DNA from: Pseudomonas soli
Lineage (GTDB): Bacteria > Pseudomonadota > Gammaproteobacteria > Pseudomonadales > Pseudomonadaceae
Assembly: GCF_900110655.1 (NCBI RefSeq)
Contig: NZ_FOEQ01000011.1
Coordinates: 62,001-126,000 of the forward strand
Direction: 5' to 3'
DNA: 64,000 nucleotides
Position numbers and translations under genes: made by a program. Below are positions 1 through 8,676 of the stretch, piece after piece; positions within the stretch are counted from its first letter, which is position 1, and each line of letters begins with the position of its first letter. The notes under the pieces are model-generated. The model was not told where the DNA came from. It searched no databases and worked only from the letters and a program-made list of their open reading frames with translations.

Positions 1-254
1 TCAAGGTGTATGGGGACGAAGCCGTTGTCCGGCAGGAAGCGCTCGAGGCGGCGCGGGAGTCGTTGCGCTTGACCGAGAACCAGTACAAGGCCGGGTTGAT
101 CGGTTACCTGGACGTGGTGAACGTGCAGACCACGGCGCTGAGCAGCGAACGCAGCGTGTTGACCCTGTTGCAGGGGCGGCTGGTGGCGAGCGTGCAGTTG
201 ATCGCGGCGCTTGGCGGTGGCTGGGATGCTCGCACGCAGTTGGCCGAGCAGTGA
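1..254 (+). CDS. Efflux outer-membrane factor (TolC/OprN type), C-terminal end only
   Basis: This is the last 83 or so codons of a gene that begins before the window. The reading frame is open from base 3 and ends with TGA at 252-254. The visible part has the alternating helix pattern of the TolC/OprM periplasmic barrel: an N-Q-Y-K-A-G-L-I-G-Y-L-D-V element followed by a long helix ending in A-L-G-G-G-W, the usual C-terminal signature of RND outer-membrane channels. The product would form the outer-membrane exit duct of a tripartite efflux pump. The inner-membrane and adaptor genes must lie upstream, outside the window. Family assignment is firm; an OprN-like subfamily is only inferred. Confidence 0.85.
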   Translation, partial: KVYGDEAVVRQEALEAARESLRLTENQYKAGLIGYLDVVNVQTTALSSERSVLTLLQGRLVASVQLIAALGGGWDARTQLAEQ

Positions 255-390
255 CCTGCTGTTGGCGACTTGGCCCGTGACGCTGTACCGCATCTCAGAT
301 AGCCAGATGGCGCGTGGCGTTTGGCCATTTCTCGTGCAAACTGGGTAAAGCCACCTCGTCGGTGGCACAATCCATTGCACGAGGAACGCC

Positions 391-1200
391 ATGAGCGGAC
401 GTTGTCTGGGCTTGTCTGTGTGGTTGTCGTGCCTGCTGGCAGTTATTCCACTGCACGGCCTGGCCACAGACAGCTGCAAGCACCTCACCGCCACCGGCAA
501 CCCGGAGTACCCACCTTATCTCTGGCGCGACCCGCATAACCCCGAGCAACTTATCGGGGCCAATGCCGACCTGCTGAAGGAGGTGGCCAAGGACCTCGGC
601 CTGGTGGTGGATGTGGTGTATGTCGGGCCGTGGTCCAGGGCGCAGGAGGAAGTGAGCAGCGGGCGCATCGACATGCTCGCCGGCTACTTTCGTACCCAGG
701 CGCGCGAACTGTTGACCGACTTCATCAGCCCGCCATTTCTGTTCAATTCCAGCGTGGTCTGGGTGCGCAAGGGCGAGGGCTTCGCCTACAGCGACTGGTC
801 CGACCTCAAGGGGCGACGCGGCGGAACGCTGGTCAACAATAGCCATGGCCAGGCGTTCGACGACTACGCCCGGGCGCAGCTCCACCTCGAAGCAGTGCCC
901 AGCGCCACCCAGGCCTTCCAGAAGTTGCTGTTCAGGCGCAGCGACTACGTGATCTTCGAGCAGTATCCCGGCATGGCCCTGGCGCGCACGTTGGGCAAGG
1001 AAAAGGAGCTGGAGGTACTTGAGCCGCCGGTGTCCAGCGAAGGGCTGTACCTGGCGCTATCGCACAAGTCGGGTTGCAACCAGCCGGCACTGCGCGAACA
1101 GCTGGCGCGCAAGATGCGGGAGCTGGTGGCAGGGCCCTTGCCCGAACAACTGGTGGCCGAAAACCTGGAGCGCTGGCAGCGTCAACAGGCCGGAAAGTGA
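391..1200 (+). CDS. Periplasmic solute-binding protein (PBP2, amino-acid type)
   Basis: 269 residues with a signal peptide (about residues 1-25, hydrophobic L-S-V-W-L-S-C-L-L-A core) and a type 2 periplasmic binding fold of the SBP_bac_3 kind. The family-typical segment G-R-I-D-M-L-A-G-Y follows an aromatic/proline-rich N-lobe (N-P-E-Y-P-P-Y). The ATG lies 4 bases after GAGGAA, a good ribosome site. No permease or ATPase gene is adjacent, so it is either a stand-alone scavenging or sensing protein or works with a transporter elsewhere. The ligand cannot be read from sequence. The gene to its left is unrelated (efflux) and the one to its right is on the other strand. Confidence 0.8.
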   Translation: MSGRCLGLSVWLSCLLAVIPLHGLATDSCKHLTATGNPEYPPYLWRDPHNPEQLIGANADLLKEVAKDLGLVVDVVYVGPWSRAQEEVSSGRIDMLAGYFRTQARELLTDFISPPFLFNSSVVWVRKGEGFAYSDWSDLKGRRGGTLVNNSHGQAFDDYARAQLHLEAVPSATQAFQKLLFRRSDYVIFEQYPGMALARTLGKEKELEVLEPPVSSEGLYLALSHKSGCNQPALREQLARKMRELVAGPLPEQLVAENLERWQRQQAGK

Positions 1201-1230
1201 ATCGGGCTGACGCGGCGCTGTCACGCTAGC

Positions 1231-1512
1231 TCAGCTCTTGCACTTGGCCACGACGACCTGGCAGGTCCGCGGCGTGCCCCCGGACCTGCCGGCGTAGCGC
1301 ATGCAACTGTCCAGCGACTTCCTGCTCGCCATGGCCAGTGTCGGACCGAATGCCAGGCCGCCTTCGCCGCTGCTGGGCAGCGCCTTGGCATAGCAGTTGG
1401 AGCCTTGGGCGGCGTAGCGGGTGCTGGCGTGCTTGTTCGAACAACCGGTCGAGACGAACAAGGTGATGGCGAGCAGGGCGAGGCGCACTGCATGCCGGGG
1501 CAGGGTGGCCAT
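1231..1512 (-). CDS. Small putative lipoprotein of unknown function
   Basis: 93 residues. The N-terminus has arginines, a hydrophobic stretch and a lipobox ending V-S-T-G-C at residue 24, so it should be exported and lipidated. The mature part of about 70 residues contains four further cysteines (in N-C-Y-A-K, S-C-M-R-Y, T-C-Q-V-V and the terminal K-C-K-S), which could form two disulphides. The ATG at 1512 is preceded by GGAG at 7-base spacing. I do not recognise a family. It stands alone, converging with the binding-protein gene on its left. Confidence 0.65.
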   Translation of the reverse strand: MATLPRHAVRLALLAITLFVSTGCSNKHASTRYAAQGSNCYAKALPSSGEGGLAFGPTLAMASRKSLDSCMRYAGRSGGTPRTCQVVVAKCKS

Positions 1513-1821
1513 TGCAGGCTCCGGGAACGGCGTGGTGGTGTGTTGAGCTTAGCCGGAGTCGCTTCGCTTGGCTTGGTGTTTCTCGTGGTCAGGGATGCCA
1601 GATCGATGGGTTTGCCCGCGGTCGATGCCATGAGCAGAAGCAAACGACAAGTGGCATTATGCCTCCAGTTACTCGCGCAAAGGCTCTAACCCCTTCACTG
1701 CAGGGCTTGCGAGCGGATTTTGGATCCATCGAGAAGCGCGAAAAGCCCGTGCGTTTCAGCAAAGCTTGAGTACAATCATCGGCTTTTCCCCGGCCTGCCG
1801 GGTTCGTTCCTGGAAGTGCGA
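1513..1821. other. Intergenic stretch, divergent promoters expected
   Basis: 309 bases between the lipoprotein gene (reading left) and the MHYT-GGDEF-EAL gene (reading right). It must hold both promoters. I see no RNA gene, strong hairpin or convincing small ORF in it, and no clear sigma-70 hexamer pair stands out. Confidence 0.4.
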
Positions 1822-3909
1822 ATGCTGATCGGTAGCTACTCCTCCTCGCTGGTGTTGATCTCGCTGTGCGTGGCCATCCTTGCCTCCTACACGGCCCTGG
1901 ACCTGACCGGGCGCATCGCCACGGCCAAGGGCCGGGCGGTGTACCTGTGGATGGGCGGCGGGGCATTGGCCATGGGCATCGGCATCTGGTCGATGCACTT
2001 CATCGGCATGCTGGCGTTCAGCCTGCCCATCGAGCTGGGTTACGACACTGCGCTGACCGGCCTGTCGCTGCTGATCGCGGTGGCTTCGTCGGGTTTCGCC
2101 CTGTGGCTGGTGAGCCAGCCAAAGCTACCTTGGCTACAACTGGCCTTCGGTGCCTTGATCATGGGCACCGGCATCGCCTGCATGCACTACATGGGCATGG
2201 CCGCTCTGCGCATGCAACCGGGCATCGACTACGATCCGACGTTGTTCGGCGCCTCCCTGGCCATCGCGGTGGGGGCTTCGGCGGCGGCGCTTTGGATAGC
2301 CTTCCGCCTGCGCCAGCACACGCCCTATGTACGGCAGATCCGTGGCGTGGCGGCGGTGGTGATGGGGATCGCCATCGTCGGCATGCACTACACCGGCATG
2401 GCGGCGGCCAACTTCCCTGCGGGCAGTTTCTGCGGGGCATTGACCACGGGATTGGCGGGGGACGGCCTGGATTACCTGGTGCTGATCACTACCTTGGCAG
2501 TGCTGGCGGTGGCCTTGCTGACTTCGGTGCTCGATGCCCGGCTGGAAGCGCGTACGGCAGAACTGGCACGCTCGCTGACCCTGGCCAACCAGGAACTGAC
2601 CCAGTTGGCCTTGCACGACACCCTGACCGGGCTGCCCAACCGCACGCTGCTGGCCGACCGGATCGACCAGGCCATCGGCCGCGTTGCAGAGCAGGGGGGC
2701 TGTTTCGCGCTGATGTTCATCGACCTGGACGGCTTCAAACCGGTCAACGACGCCTTCGGCCACCATGTCGGCGACTTGCTGCTCAAGGCGGTGGCGGCGC
2801 GGTTGCGCGGCCACCTGCATAGCCAGGACACCCTGGCGCGCATCGGCGGTGACGAATTCGTGCTGCTGGTGGAGTTGGACGAGCCCGATGACGCCATGAA
2901 TGTCGCGGCCAAGCAAGTCAACCTGATGTCCAAGCCGTTCCGTGTGGCCGAGCATGACCTGCAGTTGTCGGCGAGCCTGGGCATCGTGATGTATCCCGGC
3001 AACGGCCTGGACCAGCACGAACTGCTGCGCAACGCCGACGCCGCCATGTACCACGCCAAGAGCGCCGGCAAGAACGGTTACAGCTTTTTCGATGGTTCGA
3101 TGAACAGCAATGCGCGCCAGCAACTGCAGCTGCTGCAGGATCTGCGCACGGCCCTGGACCATGGCCAGTTCCGCCTGCACTATCAGCCCAAGTTCGATGC
3201 CGCGCAGCGTCTGCCCATCGGTGCCGAGGCCCTGCTGCGCTGGGAACACCCGCAACATGGGCTGATGCTGCCGGACCGTTTTATCGGCCTGGCGGAAAAG
3301 ACCGGGCTGATCATACCGATCGGCGAATGGGTGTTGGGTGAAGCCTGTCGGCAGATGCGCCAGTGGCTGGGCCAAGGCAATGAGCAATGGCGAATTGCGG
3401 TGAACCTGTCGGCCATCCAGTTCTGCCATGTCGGGTTAGTCGACAGCGTGGCGCGGGCGCTGGAGGAAAACGACCTGCCGGCCAATCGCCTGACCCTGGA
3501 AATCACCGAAACCACTGCCATGCGCGATGCCGACGCCAGTCTCCAGGTGCTTCAGCGCCTCTCGGACATGGGCGTGGACCTGTCCATCGATGATTTCGGT
3601 ACCGGCTATTCCAGCCTGATGTACCTCAAGCGCCTGCCGGCTAACGAACTGAAAATCGACCGCGGTTTCGTGCGCGACCTGGAGCAGGATAGCGATGACG
3701 CAGCGATCGTCTCGGCCATCGTCGCCCTGGGCCAGGCACTGGGCTTGCGCATTGTCGCCGAAGGCGTCGAAACCGACGGCCAGCAGGAATTCCTCACCCG
3801 CCTGGGTTGCGATTCGCTGCAAGGTTATCTGCTTGGCCAGCCGGTACCGCCCGACCAGTTCATGAAAGGATTGCAGGCGCTCAATGCGCGTCAGGCTCAG
3901 GTAGGCTAG
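1822..3909 (+). CDS. MHYT-GGDEF-EAL cyclic-di-GMP protein (MucR-like)
   Basis: 695 residues. The N-terminal third is a seven-helix MHYT sensor with M-H-F near residue 58, M-H-Y near 121 and M-H-Y near 188; in the family these are thought to bind a metal and sense oxygen, CO or NO. A diguanylate cyclase domain follows with intact GGDEF (342-346), then an EAL domain with E-A-L at 469-471, so both synthesis and breakdown of c-di-GMP are possible. The inhibitory I-site position before GGDEF reads H-S-Q-D instead of R-x-x-D, so product inhibition is probably weak. An upstream in-frame extension exists, but the ATG at 1822 gives the family's normal start (M-L-I-G-S-Y). The layout matches MucR of P. 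aeruginosa, linked to alginate and NO-induced dispersal. Confidence 0.9.
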   Translation: MLIGSYSSSLVLISLCVAILASYTALDLTGRIATAKGRAVYLWMGGGALAMGIGIWSMHFIGMLAFSLPIELGYDTALTGLSLLIAVASSGFALWLVSQPKLPWLQLAFGALIMGTGIACMHYMGMAALRMQPGIDYDPTLFGASLAIAVGASAAALWIAFRLRQHTPYVRQIRGVAAVVMGIAIVGMHYTGMAAANFPAGSFCGALTTGLAGDGLDYLVLITTLAVLAVALLTSVLDARLEARTAELARSLTLANQELTQLALHDTLTGLPNRTLLADRIDQAIGRVAEQGGCFALMFIDLDGFKPVNDAFGHHVGDLLLKAVAARLRGHLHSQDTLARIGGDEFVLLVELDEPDDAMNVAAKQVNLMSKPFRVAEHDLQLSASLGIVMYPGNGLDQHELLRNADAAMYHAKSAGKNGYSFFDGSMNSNARQQLQLLQDLRTALDHGQFRLHYQPKFDAAQRLPIGAEALLRWEHPQHGLMLPDRFIGLAEKTGLIIPIGEWVLGEACRQMRQWLGQGNEQWRIAVNLSAIQFCHVGLVDSVARALEENDLPANRLTLEITETTAMRDADASLQVLQRLSDMGVDLSIDDFGTGYSSLMYLKRLPANELKIDRGFVRDLEQDSDDAAIVSAIVALGQALGLRIVAEGVETDGQQEFLTRLGCDSLQGYLLGQPVPPDQFMKGLQALNARQAQVG

Positions 3910-4169
3910 ACAGCGCTGCGCAGTGGGCTGGCGAGCAGGTCGAAGGTCTCCATCTCGGCCTCCACGGCCTCGATGATCCGCTCGACATCGGTGGCGTGCA
4001 TGATGGTTGCGCAGGGAATGCCGGCAATGGCCAGCAGCGTCTCGCCGGTGGCACGGTCGAACAGCCGGGCGACCATGCTGCGCGGAGCGTCCATGCTGGC
4101 CTCGAAACCAAGCGGATGAAAATGCCAACGCATCACCTGGCAGGCGTTGGGGAACGTCATCTTGTTCAT
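3906..4169 (-). CDS. DUF1652 small protein
   Basis: 87 residues, cytoplasmic, acidic C-terminal helix (D-V-E-R-I-I-E-A-V-E-A-E-M). It matches what I know of the Pseudomonas DUF1652 family: a short N-terminal helix with an F-x-P-L element, a strand pair with a degenerate A-R-L-F-D-R-A-T-G-E hairpin and a closing helix. No function is established for the family. Its stop codon overlaps the stop of the convergent c-di-GMP gene by four bases (3906-3909). A possible start at 4169 lies after an AGGAGG-like site. Confidence 0.6.
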   Translation of the reverse strand: MNKMTFPNACQVMRWHFHPLGFEASMDAPRSMVARLFDRATGETLLAIAGIPCATIMHATDVERIIEAVEAEMETFDLLASPLRSAV

Positions 4170-4460
4170 GCCAGCCTCCTTGTTCGTGAACGTGGTGATT
4201 GCAAAGCCGTATCAGGGTACACCGTCCTGGCCGTCAGGACTCTAACCTTAGCACCTGCCATGTCAGTATTCGCAGGAAAATATGGCAAATGTACTAATGC
4301 ATGACGGCCTTCACAGTCCTGTCACGATGAACGGTGGTTTCGCAGGGGCCAGGCAAACGTTTTCCCCGTGGGTGGCGCCCGGCAGCCAGCAGCGCTCTGC
4401 TATGTTTACCCTCAGCGCTTTTCGGACCAGCGGTGCCGGCCGGCAGACAGGGAGACAGTC
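4170..4460. other. Intergenic stretch with divergent promoters
   Basis: 291 bases between the DUF1652 gene and the aminotransferase gene. No credible ORF, RNA gene or strong dyad was seen. The middle part (about 4230-4300) is less GC-rich and probably holds the promoters. Confidence 0.35.
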
Positions 4461-5687
4461 ATGCGGTATTCCACGCTCACCCAACGCATCGCCGGTCACG
4501 CAGCTGCGGCTTGGGACATCCACTATCAGGCCCTTGAGCAGCGCCGTCAGGGGCGCGAGATCTTCCTGCTGTCGGTGGGCGATCCAGACTTCGACACGCC
4601 AGCCCCGGTGGTCGAGGCGGCTGTTGCCAGCCTGCGTCGAGGCGAAACCCATTACAGCGATGTACGCGGCAGCCTCGCCCTGCGCCAGGCTGTGGCGCGC
4701 CACTGTCAGCTGGCCGACCCCGAGCGTGTGGTGGTGACCGCCGGGGCCCAGTGCGGGCTGTTCGCGACCTGCCAGTGCCTGTTCGAGGCGGATGACGAGG
4801 TGATCGTCGCCGAGCCCATGTACGTCACCTATCAGACGGTTTTCGGTGCCTGCGGCGCGCGCGCCGTGCAGGTGCCGGTGCGGCCGGAGCAGGGGTTCCG
4901 CCTGGACCCAGCGGAAGTGGCCCGGGCGATCACGCCGCGCACTCGCGCGCTTCTGCTCAACAGCCCGCACAACCCCACGGGGACGGCAATCGGCCTGGCT
5001 GATCTGAAGTGCCTGGCGCGGTTGTGCCAGGAATACGACTTGTGGCTGATCTGCGACGATGTCTACCACTCACTGCTTTACGACGGCGAGGCAGCGAATC
5101 CACTGGGCCTGCCGGGCATGACCGAGCGCTGTGTGTCGATCGGCAGCCTGTCCAAGTCCCACGCCATGAGTGGCTGGCGCGTCGGCTGGGTGATCGGGCC
5201 GCCGGAATTCGCCCGACACCTCGGCAACCTGGTGATGAGCATGCTGTTCGGCCTGCCGGAGTTTGTCATGCAGGCGGCCTGCGTGGCCCTGGATCAGGCT
5301 GGAGATGAGGTACGGCGGATGCGCGAGGTGTACCGGGCGCGGCGCGACCGGGTGTGCGCCTCGCTTGAGGATTGCCCCGGCATCCATGCGCATCAGCCAG
5401 CCGGGGGCATGTTCGTGATGCTCGATATACGTGGTACCGGGCTCAGCGCCCAGGCGTTCGCCCAGCGTCTGTTGAACGAAGAGGGCGTGGCACTGTTGCC
5501 GGGTGATGGCTTCGGGCCCAGCGCGGCGGGGCATGTGCGGCTGGGATTGGTGCTCGCGGCGCAGGTGCTGGCACAGGTATGCCAGCGCATCCGCAACTGT
5601 GCCTCACGCGCCCTGGCCGAGCAGCCCGGCCGCGATATTGATGGTGAACCCCAGGATCGCCGTATTGAACACGAAGCCTACCAGTGA
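4461..5687 (+). CDS. Class I/II PLP aminotransferase, AruH-like
   Basis: 408 residues. Fold type I aminotransferase with the motif S-P-H-N-P-T-G, the D-D-V-Y-H-S PLP-binding aspartate, and the PLP lysine in S-L-S-K-S-H-A-M-S-G-W-R-V-G. This last string closely resembles arginine:pyruvate transaminase AruH of the P. aeruginosa arginine transaminase pathway, so an arginine or related amino-donor role is likely but not proven. The start at 4461 has GGGAG five to six bases upstream. About 25 residues at the C-terminus look non-homologous and are read through the antisense end of the next gene: the last 84 bases overlap the DUF1345 gene tail to tail. It appears to stand alone rather than in an aru operon. 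Confidence 0.8.
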   Translation: MRYSTLTQRIAGHAAAAWDIHYQALEQRRQGREIFLLSVGDPDFDTPAPVVEAAVASLRRGETHYSDVRGSLALRQAVARHCQLADPERVVVTAGAQCGLFATCQCLFEADDEVIVAEPMYVTYQTVFGACGARAVQVPVRPEQGFRLDPAEVARAITPRTRALLLNSPHNPTGTAIGLADLKCLARLCQEYDLWLICDDVYHSLLYDGEAANPLGLPGMTERCVSIGSLSKSHAMSGWRVGWVIGPPEFARHLGNLVMSMLFGLPEFVMQAACVALDQAGDEVRRMREVYRARRDRVCASLEDCPGIHAHQPAGGMFVMLDIRGTGLSAQAFAQRLLNEEGVALLPGDGFGPSAAGHVRLGLVLAAQVLAQVCQRIRNCASRALAEQPGRDIDGEPQDRRIEHEAYQ

Positions 5688-6260
5688 GTGGGCCAGCACC
5701 ACCCGACGCATGGCCCGCCCGCCGACGCCGATGTCCGAGGTTTGCACGGCGACATTGATGGTGAACGAGAAGTAGTGAAAGTCCCAGTAGTCCGGGTTGC
5801 GCTCGCCATCGGCAAAGCGCAGCGGGGGCTCATGGCGGTCACCGGTGTAGAACAGTCGGGCGTAGTGCAGGCTGAAGATGCAGCCGATCAGCAACCAGGA
5901 ACCCGCCACCGTCAGCCCGGTGTACAGGTAGTGCAAGGCCAGGGCACTGCCTTCCAGGCCGCGGCTGGACACCAGTTGCAGGGTGACCGCCGCCAGGCTG
6001 GCGATGGCCGAGACGCACACGGTGATCAGCACCAGGCCGGCGTTTTCATCTTCGATGCGGGCGACCTTGCGCACCCGCTCGGCATTGGCCCGCAGGCTCA
6101 GCCACAGGACCATGGCCAGGTAAAGCCAGACGCCGAGGTTCCAGCCGACGAGGATATGCTGCACGGTATCGCCGGCGGGGATCAGCCAGCCGCCGAGCAG
6201 GCCGGCCAGGGTGGCAATGCTCAGGCGCGGGTGGGTGCGAGTGAGGTGGTGGAAGGCCAT
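5604..6260 (-). CDS. DUF1345 integral membrane protein
   Basis: 218 residues with about five membrane helices: residues near 15-35, 38-55, 75-98, 108-130 and 190-212. The segment D-F-H-Y-F-S-F-T-I-N-V-A-V-Q-T-S-D-I is the recognisable core of DUF1345 proteins. Function of the family is unknown. Start at 6260 with AAGGGA five bases upstream. Its 3' end overlaps the convergent aminotransferase gene by 84 bases. The following NnrS gene reads the same way and lies 69 bases upstream, so co-transcription is possible. Confidence 0.8.
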   Translation of the reverse strand: MAFHHLTRTHPRLSIATLAGLLGGWLIPAGDTVQHILVGWNLGVWLYLAMVLWLSLRANAERVRKVARIEDENAGLVLITVCVSAIASLAAVTLQLVSSRGLEGSALALHYLYTGLTVAGSWLLIGCIFSLHYARLFYTGDRHEPPLRFADGERNPDYWDFHYFSFTINVAVQTSDIGVGGRAMRRVVLAHSLVGFVFNTAILGFTINIAAGLLGQGA

Positions 6261-6329
6261 GCGGTCCCTTGGCGGTTGAACGTGACTTCAACTGTAGACC
6301 AGATGCGGCCCTGTCGCGGGGCCAGCCCG

Positions 6330-7511
6330 CTAGCCCGGCATGCCGTCCACCCGCGCACGCAGCAGGATCGGCAGGTAGTGCCAGAGGAACAGCAGCAGCG
6401 CCGCGCTGGCGAACAATACCGACAACCCCAGCCCCAGCGGCGTGAACGGCGCTACGATCACGCGCGCCAGTGCCGCCAGCTGGATCAGTGCGAATGCCCA
6501 ACTCATGCTGCGGGGTACCTGAAGAGGGCGTCCGGTATGCCCCAGGCTGACCCGCGCCATCATCGCCACGATCAGCCCGGTCATGGCGCCGACCGTCAGT
6601 GCATGGGCGGCCAGGCTAGGGTTGATCGGCACCCCGGCATGCCACAGCGCCAACCCCAGGCAGGCGGGAATCAGCCAGGCGTAGGCCAGGTGCAGCGACC
6701 ACAGCAGCGGCATATGCCACAGGCCACGGTCGTGCCACAGCACCAGGCGCACACCATGCAGCACGGCCAGGGCGGCGAACAGCACGGCCATCAGGGGGTG
6801 TGATGCGTCGTTGAGTCCAAGCACATAGGTCAGCGGCAGCGCCACGCTGCCCAGCAGGCAGGCGCGGTCCAGCCATGGCCGGGCCGGCGTCGGGCTCATG
6901 ATGCCCAAGCCACGGCGGGTGAAGAACGGGATGACCCTGCCACCTATCACACTCATCATCGCCGCCACCAGCCACAGCCCGGCGAGTACGCCTCGCCGTT
7001 GCCACAGCGGGTCGTCGCGCAGCCAGCCTATGAGGGTCAGCCACTGGCAAGCCGCGATGAGCAATACCAGGCCGATGATGGGGTAGTTGTTGCGCAGCCG
7101 TCGCTGGATGATCGGTCGCGCCAGGGCCAGCGCCACCAGGGGCAGGAACGCGCCCTCTATCAGCACCAGGAGCCAGGCGGGCAAGGGCAGGAACCAACTT
7201 GCCCGGCCCAGCAGCCAGAGCAGGAACAGTCCCTGCAGCGGTCGGCCACTGAGACCCGGGATGCCACTCCAGTTCTGCACCGCCGTGAGCAGGAAGCCGG
7301 CGACTATGGCCACAGCGAAGCCAAACAGCATTTCGTGACGGTGCCAGGCGAGCATTCCGCCGGCCGGTTCGAGCTCGTATATGCCGACGAGCACGCCGGA
7401 CCACAACAGCAGGGCAACCAGGGCGAACAGGCTGCCGCCGAGGAAGAAGGGTCGAAAACCCAGGGCCCAGAGAGCCTGGCGGGGGCGGGCGGTGATCGGC
7501 TGGACGAGCAT
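6330..7511 (-). CDS. nnrS: NnrS family membrane protein
   Basis: 393 residues with about twelve hydrophobic helices. The early L-G-F-R-P-F-F segment, R-H-E-M-L-F-G, and V-S-L-G-H-T-G-R-P-L are diagnostic for NnrS, a haem- and copper-binding membrane protein associated with nitric-oxide stress and denitrification. I prefer the start at 7511 (AAGG eight bases upstream, family-like M-L-V-Q-P). A longer in-frame version would begin at 7577. No nitrite or NO reductase genes are nearby, so the role here is more likely NO tolerance than denitrification. Subfamily function is inferred. Confidence 0.85.
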   Translation of the reverse strand: MLVQPITARPRQALWALGFRPFFLGGSLFALVALLLWSGVLVGIYELEPAGGMLAWHRHEMLFGFAVAIVAGFLLTAVQNWSGIPGLSGRPLQGLFLLWLLGRASWFLPLPAWLLVLIEGAFLPLVALALARPIIQRRLRNNYPIIGLVLLIAACQWLTLIGWLRDDPLWQRRGVLAGLWLVAAMMSVIGGRVIPFFTRRGLGIMSPTPARPWLDRACLLGSVALPLTYVLGLNDASHPLMAVLFAALAVLHGVRLVLWHDRGLWHMPLLWSLHLAYAWLIPACLGLALWHAGVPINPSLAAHALTVGAMTGLIVAMMARVSLGHTGRPLQVPRSMSWAFALIQLAALARVIVAPFTPLGLGLSVLFASAALLLFLWHYLPILLRARVDGMPG

Positions 7512-7580
7512 GGCGAGGACCTTGGTTCGATCGAAATGGTTGAATGGGGTACCATCACGAACCATGCCAGCGTTCAAAAG

Positions 7581-7595
7581 CCTTGAATATCAAGG
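7581..7595. promoter_or_regulatory. Short dyad upstream of nnrS
   Basis: CCTTGA-ATA-TCAAGG: perfect 6-bp arms around a 3-base centre, 70-85 bases upstream of the nnrS start and also upstream of the integrase gene. It resembles an FNR/DNR half-site pair (TTGA...TCAA), but the spacing is 3 bases too short for the TTGAT-N4-ATCAA consensus, so the binding protein is unknown. Confidence 0.3.
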
Positions 7596-7726
7596 TGATG
7601 GCACTATTTGTAGTTATTATGACTTCTTTATGATGTAGTCTTTTTGACCTTTGTCATGGTTTAAATGACTCGCTTTGCTTCGCCTTGCCTCGATAACCAG
7701 GGCGGCTTTGCTACAGGATCCCCGTT

Positions 7727-8641
7727 GTGACCGACCTCCTGCGCAATCCACTGCTGCAGTACCTCGCCCGTCTGGCCCCGTCCAGCCAGCTGACCATGCG
7801 CTACATCCTTCAGGACGCCGCCGACCGCCTCGGGTTTGCCGACTGCGATATCGCCGAGGTGCCCTGGCACCGCCTCGAGCCTGGCCATGTGATCGCCCTG
7901 GTCGCTGCGCTGCGTGCCGATGGTTACGCGCCCAACACATCGTCGTTGTACGTCAATGCCGTGCGTGGAGTGATGAACGAAGCCTGGCGCCAGGGTTTGA
8001 TCGAGCACGAGCAGTTGTTGATGATCCGCGAGGTCAAGCCAGCAGCTGGTAGCCGCCTGCCACCGGGGCGCAACTTGCGGCGCAGCCTGATCCGCGAGCT
8101 GATGGACGTGTGCGCCGCCGACCCGCGCCCACAGGGTGTGCGAGACGCAGCCATCCTGGCGTTGCTCTACGGCACCGGGATGCGCAAATCGGAATCGGTC
8201 GATGTGAACCTTGACCAGGTGGATTTCCAGGAGCGCAGCGTGCAAGTGCTGGCCAAGGGCAACCGTCAGTTGGTCAAGTATGCCCCGGCCTGGGCCTTCG
8301 ACAAGTTGCAGGCCTGGCTCGACCTGCGTCGCCAGCACCTGCCGGCCGGCGAGCGTGACGACAGCTTCCTGTTCAACCGCATCCGCCGTGGCAGCCACAT
8401 CACCCGCGCGCGCATCACCAAGCACGCCATCTACTACATCGCCCGCCAGCGCGGGGCACAGGTGGGCGCCAAGATCATGCCCCATGATTTTCGCCGGGCA
8501 TTTATCACCCGGGTGATCGAGGAACACGACCTGTCGATCGCGCAGAAGCTTGCGCACCACGCCAATATCCAGACCACCGCCGGGTATGACCGACGCGACG
8601 ACAACGAGCGACGCAGGGCGGTGGAGCGCTTCGACTACTGA
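7727..8641 (+). CDS. Tyrosine recombinase / phage-type integrase
   Basis: 304 residues. N-terminal SAM-like core-binding domain (about 1-105) and a C-terminal catalytic domain with the full set of residues: R153 (G-T-G-M-R-K), K177 (L-A-K-G-N), H253 and R256 (P-H-D-F-R), H278 and nucleophile Y287 (G-Y-D-R-R). It should cut and rejoin DNA at specific sites. The GTG start at 7727 has AGGA eight bases upstream. There is no phage, cassette array or recognisable attachment site next to it, so it is a solitary recombinase. It could be a remnant of an element or a domesticated enzyme. It converges with gspF. Confidence 0.85.
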   Translation: MTDLLRNPLLQYLARLAPSSQLTMRYILQDAADRLGFADCDIAEVPWHRLEPGHVIALVAALRADGYAPNTSSLYVNAVRGVMNEAWRQGLIEHEQLLMIREVKPAAGSRLPPGRNLRRSLIRELMDVCAADPRPQGVRDAAILALLYGTGMRKSESVDVNLDQVDFQERSVQVLAKGNRQLVKYAPAWAFDKLQAWLDLRRQHLPAGERDDSFLFNRIRRGSHITRARITKHAIYYIARQRGAQVGAKIMPHDFRRAFITRVIEEHDLSIAQKLAHHANIQTTAGYDRRDDNERRRAVERFDY

Positions 8642-8658
8642 TCACTGCATTTGCCTGC

Positions 8659-8676
8659 AAGCATTAGTGAATGCTT
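8659..8676. terminator. Hairpin between integrase and gspF
   Basis: AAGCATT-AGTG-AATGCTT, a perfect 7-bp stem with a 4-base loop that overlaps the gspF stop codon and follows the integrase stop by 18 bases. It is a plausible two-way terminator, although U-tracts are weak on both sides. Confidence 0.4.

Noticed and set aside
361..385. Sigma-54-like TGGCACAATCCATTGCA just before the binding-protein gene
   Set aside because: The distance between GG and GC is 11 bases rather than the strict 10, and the stretch sits directly in front of the ribosome site, too near for a -12 promoter.
7581..7595. FNR/DNR box for nnrS
   Set aside because: TTGA...TCAA arms are 3 bases too close for the TTGAT-N4-ATCAA consensus. 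Kept only as an unexplained dyad.
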